From Caldilineales bacterium (lineage in GTDB: Bacteria; Chloroflexota; Anaerolineae; J102), in NCBI GenBank assembly GCA_024102915.1, contig JAGFJG010000178.1:28480-92479 (forward strand): a stretch of 64,000 bases of DNA. The letters are read 5' to 3'. The notes under the pieces are model-generated. The model was not told the DNA's origin. It was given only the letters and a program-made list of their open reading frames with translations, and searched no databases. This document shows, in pieces, positions 62,047 through 64,000 of this stretch. The position numbers and the translations under genes are program-made. The first letter of the stretch is position 1; each line of letters starts with the position of its first letter.

Positions 62047-64000
62047 ATGATTCGCAGACTCTCGCTAATTGTCATCCCACTTTTACTGGCATTGATTCTG
62101 GCTCCGGAGCCAGGGAAAGCGGCGCCTGGGGGAGTGCCTTGGCCGGTCGTCACCCTGGGCAAATCTGTATCGCCCAGCCTGGTGCAACCCGGTCAACAGG
62201 TGAGCTATACCATCAGCATCACCAACAATGGCGATGTGGACGCCACCGGCGTGACCGTGGTCGATACCCTGCCGGCCGGGTTTAGTTACAAATCGGGCAG
62301 CAGCCGCATTTATTACAATGGGCTTCTGGTTTCATCGGCGAACCCCGCCATCAGCGGGCGCAATCTGACCTGGACGAATCTGACGGCTCCGTCCCGGCGT
62401 GGGGACAATTATTTCGGCATCAATACCTTCATCCAGGAGCATTGCGAGGACCGAAATAAGATTTATGAACAACTGGGCTGGACTGCCGGGCTGACAGGCT
62501 GGCATGGCTGGGCAAAACAACTCCTGCCGGGGATTACGACAAGTTGGCAGGAAGCGCCCCAATGTTTCAAGGATTTTGTGGAAGAGGCGTACAACCGCGG
62601 GCTCAACCCGGTGATCCGGCTGGCGGGCGCGCACGCCGGGTCGTACTGGCATAAACCGCCCGCCGACGGTTATCTCAACTACCAGAGTTTTGCCTGGGCG
62701 CTGGGCCGGGTGGTCAATAGTCTTCCCAAGCGGAATGGTCACACCCTGTATGTCCAGATTTGGAACGAGCCGAATCTGGACACGGAATGGGGATTGCAGC
62801 CCAACGCCCGCGAATATGCAACCTTTCTGGGCCAGGCTTATGATGCGATCAAGGCGTACAACGATCCGCGCGTGGTTATCATCAGCGCGCCGATGTCGCC
62901 GGGGGCCACCATCAAGCCGGATACGTTTATCAACCAGATGTTCACGCAGGTTCCGGGGTCTTTGTGGAAATGGGATATCTGGGGCTCGCACGCTTACCCC
63001 GGCAACCATCCCCCGCAATACAATCTCCACCAGGGCACTGCCGCCTATGGTTGGGCGACGATCGATTCCTACCGCAAGGAATTGCAGATCATCGCTCAGA
63101 AAGGCAGGCCGGCGGCCAAGATTTTTCTGTCGGAGACCGGGCATTATTTGGGGAGCAACGAGTTCGCCTTTGAAGGATACCCGGCCATCGGCGAGACCAA
63201 TCGCGCCGATTATATGCAGCGTAGTTTTCGCGATTATTGGGCGGCCTGGCCGGAAGTGGTCGGGGTAGCGCCATACGAACTGAATGATCCCCTGGGAAAC
63301 TGGCAGGCCTGGGATTGGGTTTTCAACGGCGGATTGCATCATGCTCAGTATCCGGCGGTGGCGGCGCTGGACAAAAACAGCCCATTTCGCGCCTCTAATG
63401 TCACCATCACGTTTCAGGCCTGGCCTGCGAGCAGCAATGGCACGTTTTATAACAGTGTGAGCGCCACGGCTGCCAACACCACCATCGCCAGCCGCATCGA
63501 TGTGGCGCCTGTGATCGTGCGAACGCCCACCCCGACGCCGACCAACACCCCCACCCACACCCCAACTCCTACGAAAACGCCGACTCCCACCAAAACGCCC
63601 ACGCCGACCCATACGCCGACTCCCACCGATACCCCTACCCCTACCGACACCCCTACCCCGACCCATACGCCGACAAGAACGCCGACACCCACCATCACCC
63701 CCACCCCCACGATCACGCCGACCCCCACCGACACGCCGACCCCCACCGACACGCCCACCCCCACCCATACGCCAACAAGAACGCCGACGCCCACTATTAC
63801 GCCCACGCCGACGATCACCCCGACAGCGACTGACACGCCCACTCCAACCAATACGCCCACCATTACCCCCACGCCCACAAACACCCCGACGCCCACCCTT
63901 ACCCCCACACCCACGACCACCCCCACCACCACTGACACGCCCACTCCAACCAATACGCCCACCACCACCCCCACCCCCACACACACCCCCCCCCCCCCCC
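62047..64000 (+). CDS. Secreted glycosidase inserted in a DUF11 module, Thr-Pro linker, cut at window end
   Basis: An open frame of at least 651 codons running off the window. After a signal peptide (about 1-24), residues 30-118 read as the first strands of a DUF11 domain (SLVQPGQQVSYTISITNNG). Residues 122-440 then form a TIM-barrel glycoside hydrolase of GH39/GH5-like type: acid/base Glu241 in IWNEPN and candidate nucleophile Glu363 in IFLSETGHY. After that, 451-490 supply the missing closing strands of DUF11 (VTITFQAWPASSNGTFYN). From 493 to the end is a Thr-Pro repeat. It is secreted and probably surface-bound, and should act on polysaccharides. Confidence 0.8.
   Translation, partial: MIRRLSLIVIPLLLALILAPEPGKAAPGGVPWPVVTLGKSVSPSLVQPGQQVSYTISITNNGDVDATGVTVVDTLPAGFSYKSGSSRIYYNGLLVSSANPAISGRNLTWTNLTAPSRRGDNYFGINTFIQEHCEDRNKIYEQLGWTAGLTGWHGWAKQLLPGITTSWQEAPQCFKDFVEEAYNRGLNPVIRLAGAHAGSYWHKPPADGYLNYQSFAWALGRVVNSLPKRNGHTLYVQIWNEPNLDTEWGLQPNAREYATFLGQAYDAIKAYNDPRVVIISAPMSPGATIKPDTFINQMFTQVPGSLWKWDIWGSHAYPGNHPPQYNLHQGTAAYGWATIDSYRKELQIIAQKGRPAAKIFLSETGHYLGSNEFAFEGYPAIGETNRADYMQRSFRDYWAAWPEVVGVAPYELNDPLGNWQAWDWVFNGGLHHAQYPAVAALDKNSPFRASNVTITFQAWPASSNGTFYNSVSATAANTTIASRIDVAPVIVRTPTPTPTNTPTHTPTPTKTPTPTKTPTPTHTPTPTDTPTPTDTPTPTHTPTRTPTPTITPTPTITPTPTDTPTPTDTPTPTHTPTRTPTPTITPTPTITPTATDTPTPTNTPTITPTPTNTPTPTLTPTPTTTPTTTDTPTPTNTPTTTPTPTHTPPPP
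63523..64000 (+). repeat. Thr-Pro coding low-complexity repeat ending in poly-C
   Basis: About 160 codons of degenerate ACNCCN hexamers encoding TPT-type units, with periodic His, Lys, Asp, Asn, Arg, Ile and Leu substitutions every 5-7 residues. The last 14 or so bases are only C, at the very end of the window, which looks like an assembly or sequencing edge artefact rather than coding sequence. Confidence 0.8.

Noticed and set aside
62332..63984. Gly/Val- and Gly/Arg-rich minus-strand frames at the right end
   Set aside because: They are the complement of the Thr-Pro repeat (ACNCCN read backwards) and not real Gly-rich proteins.
63523..64000. Possible CRISPR or tandem DNA repeat
   Set aside because: The periodicity is codon-based and degenerate, continuous with an open frame; there are no fixed repeats with spacers.

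Overview
The window looks like chromosomal DNA of a GC-rich, probably facultative or anaerobic, free-living bacterium, most likely a member of the Chloroflexota (Anaerolineae/Caldilineae side). This is inferred from style rather than from a marker gene: long Thr-Pro linkers on secreted proteins, DUF11 modules, lipoproteins joining SH3 and TolB-like propellers, a FecR-like lipoprotein next to a zinc-ribbon STAND NTPase, an archaeal-type phosphoglycerate mutase, an aldehyde ferredoxin oxidoreductase and the Rex redox sensor. I saw no rRNA, tRNA, CRISPR array, insertion sequence or phage gene. The left edge cuts a membrane protein gene. The right edge cuts a secreted glycosidase gene inside a Thr-Pro repeat and ends in a C homopolymer, so it may be a contig end.

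Layout. 1-7864: a truncated membrane protein, a CoA-binding protein and a complete Mrp-type Na+/H+ antiporter operon in the order AB-C-E-F-G-D, with a Tat-exported metallophosphoesterase at its end. 7946-15006: a CocE-type hydrolase, then a MoxR/DUF58/DUF4129 set followed by a YprB-like exonuclease. 15093-19024: a SIMPL lipoprotein, a NYN-LOTUS protein and an MscS channel. 19069-27377: two convergent groups (CDP-alcohol phosphotransferase and LPG-synthase-like flippase; GTP cyclohydrolase II, RibD-type reductase, zinc-less MDR dehydrogenase, PTPS homologue, GT4 glycosyltransferase, FkbM methyltransferase, frameshifted membrane protein, second methyltransferase). I read this as one cryptic pathway that makes a GTP-derived, glycosylated, methylated and possibly lipid-linked compound. 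27399-36383: peptidases (M3, PreP-like M16, M20), a ROK sugar kinase, a DUF433 protein and an MFS transporter. 36506-40948: a three-gene cassette of zinc-ribbon/coiled-coil protein, membrane nSTAND NTPase and FecR-like lipoprotein, which is a candidate sensing or conflict system. 41243-48556: Rex, divergent from a Yip1 / MacAB-like efflux / propeller lipoprotein group. 48567-56751: small genes, NUDIX, alanine dehydrogenase with a CoA-transferase, a Crp/Fnr regulator, an orphan UgpC/MsmX-like ATPase, ApgM and a secreted protein. 56840-64000: an AOR-MoaD operon, PolX, a nucleotidyltransferase and the secreted glycosidase.

The metabolic genes fit together as sugar and amino-acid fermentation or respiration: ROK kinase, ApgM, alanine dehydrogenase, acyl-CoA transferase and tungsten/molybdenum aldehyde oxidation, under Rex and Crp/Fnr control and with sodium/proton homeostasis by Mrp. 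Intergenic spaces carry short repeats built from permuted 7-9 nt words. Several starts are preceded by an extended -10 of the form TGCTATAmT or TGCTAGAAT.
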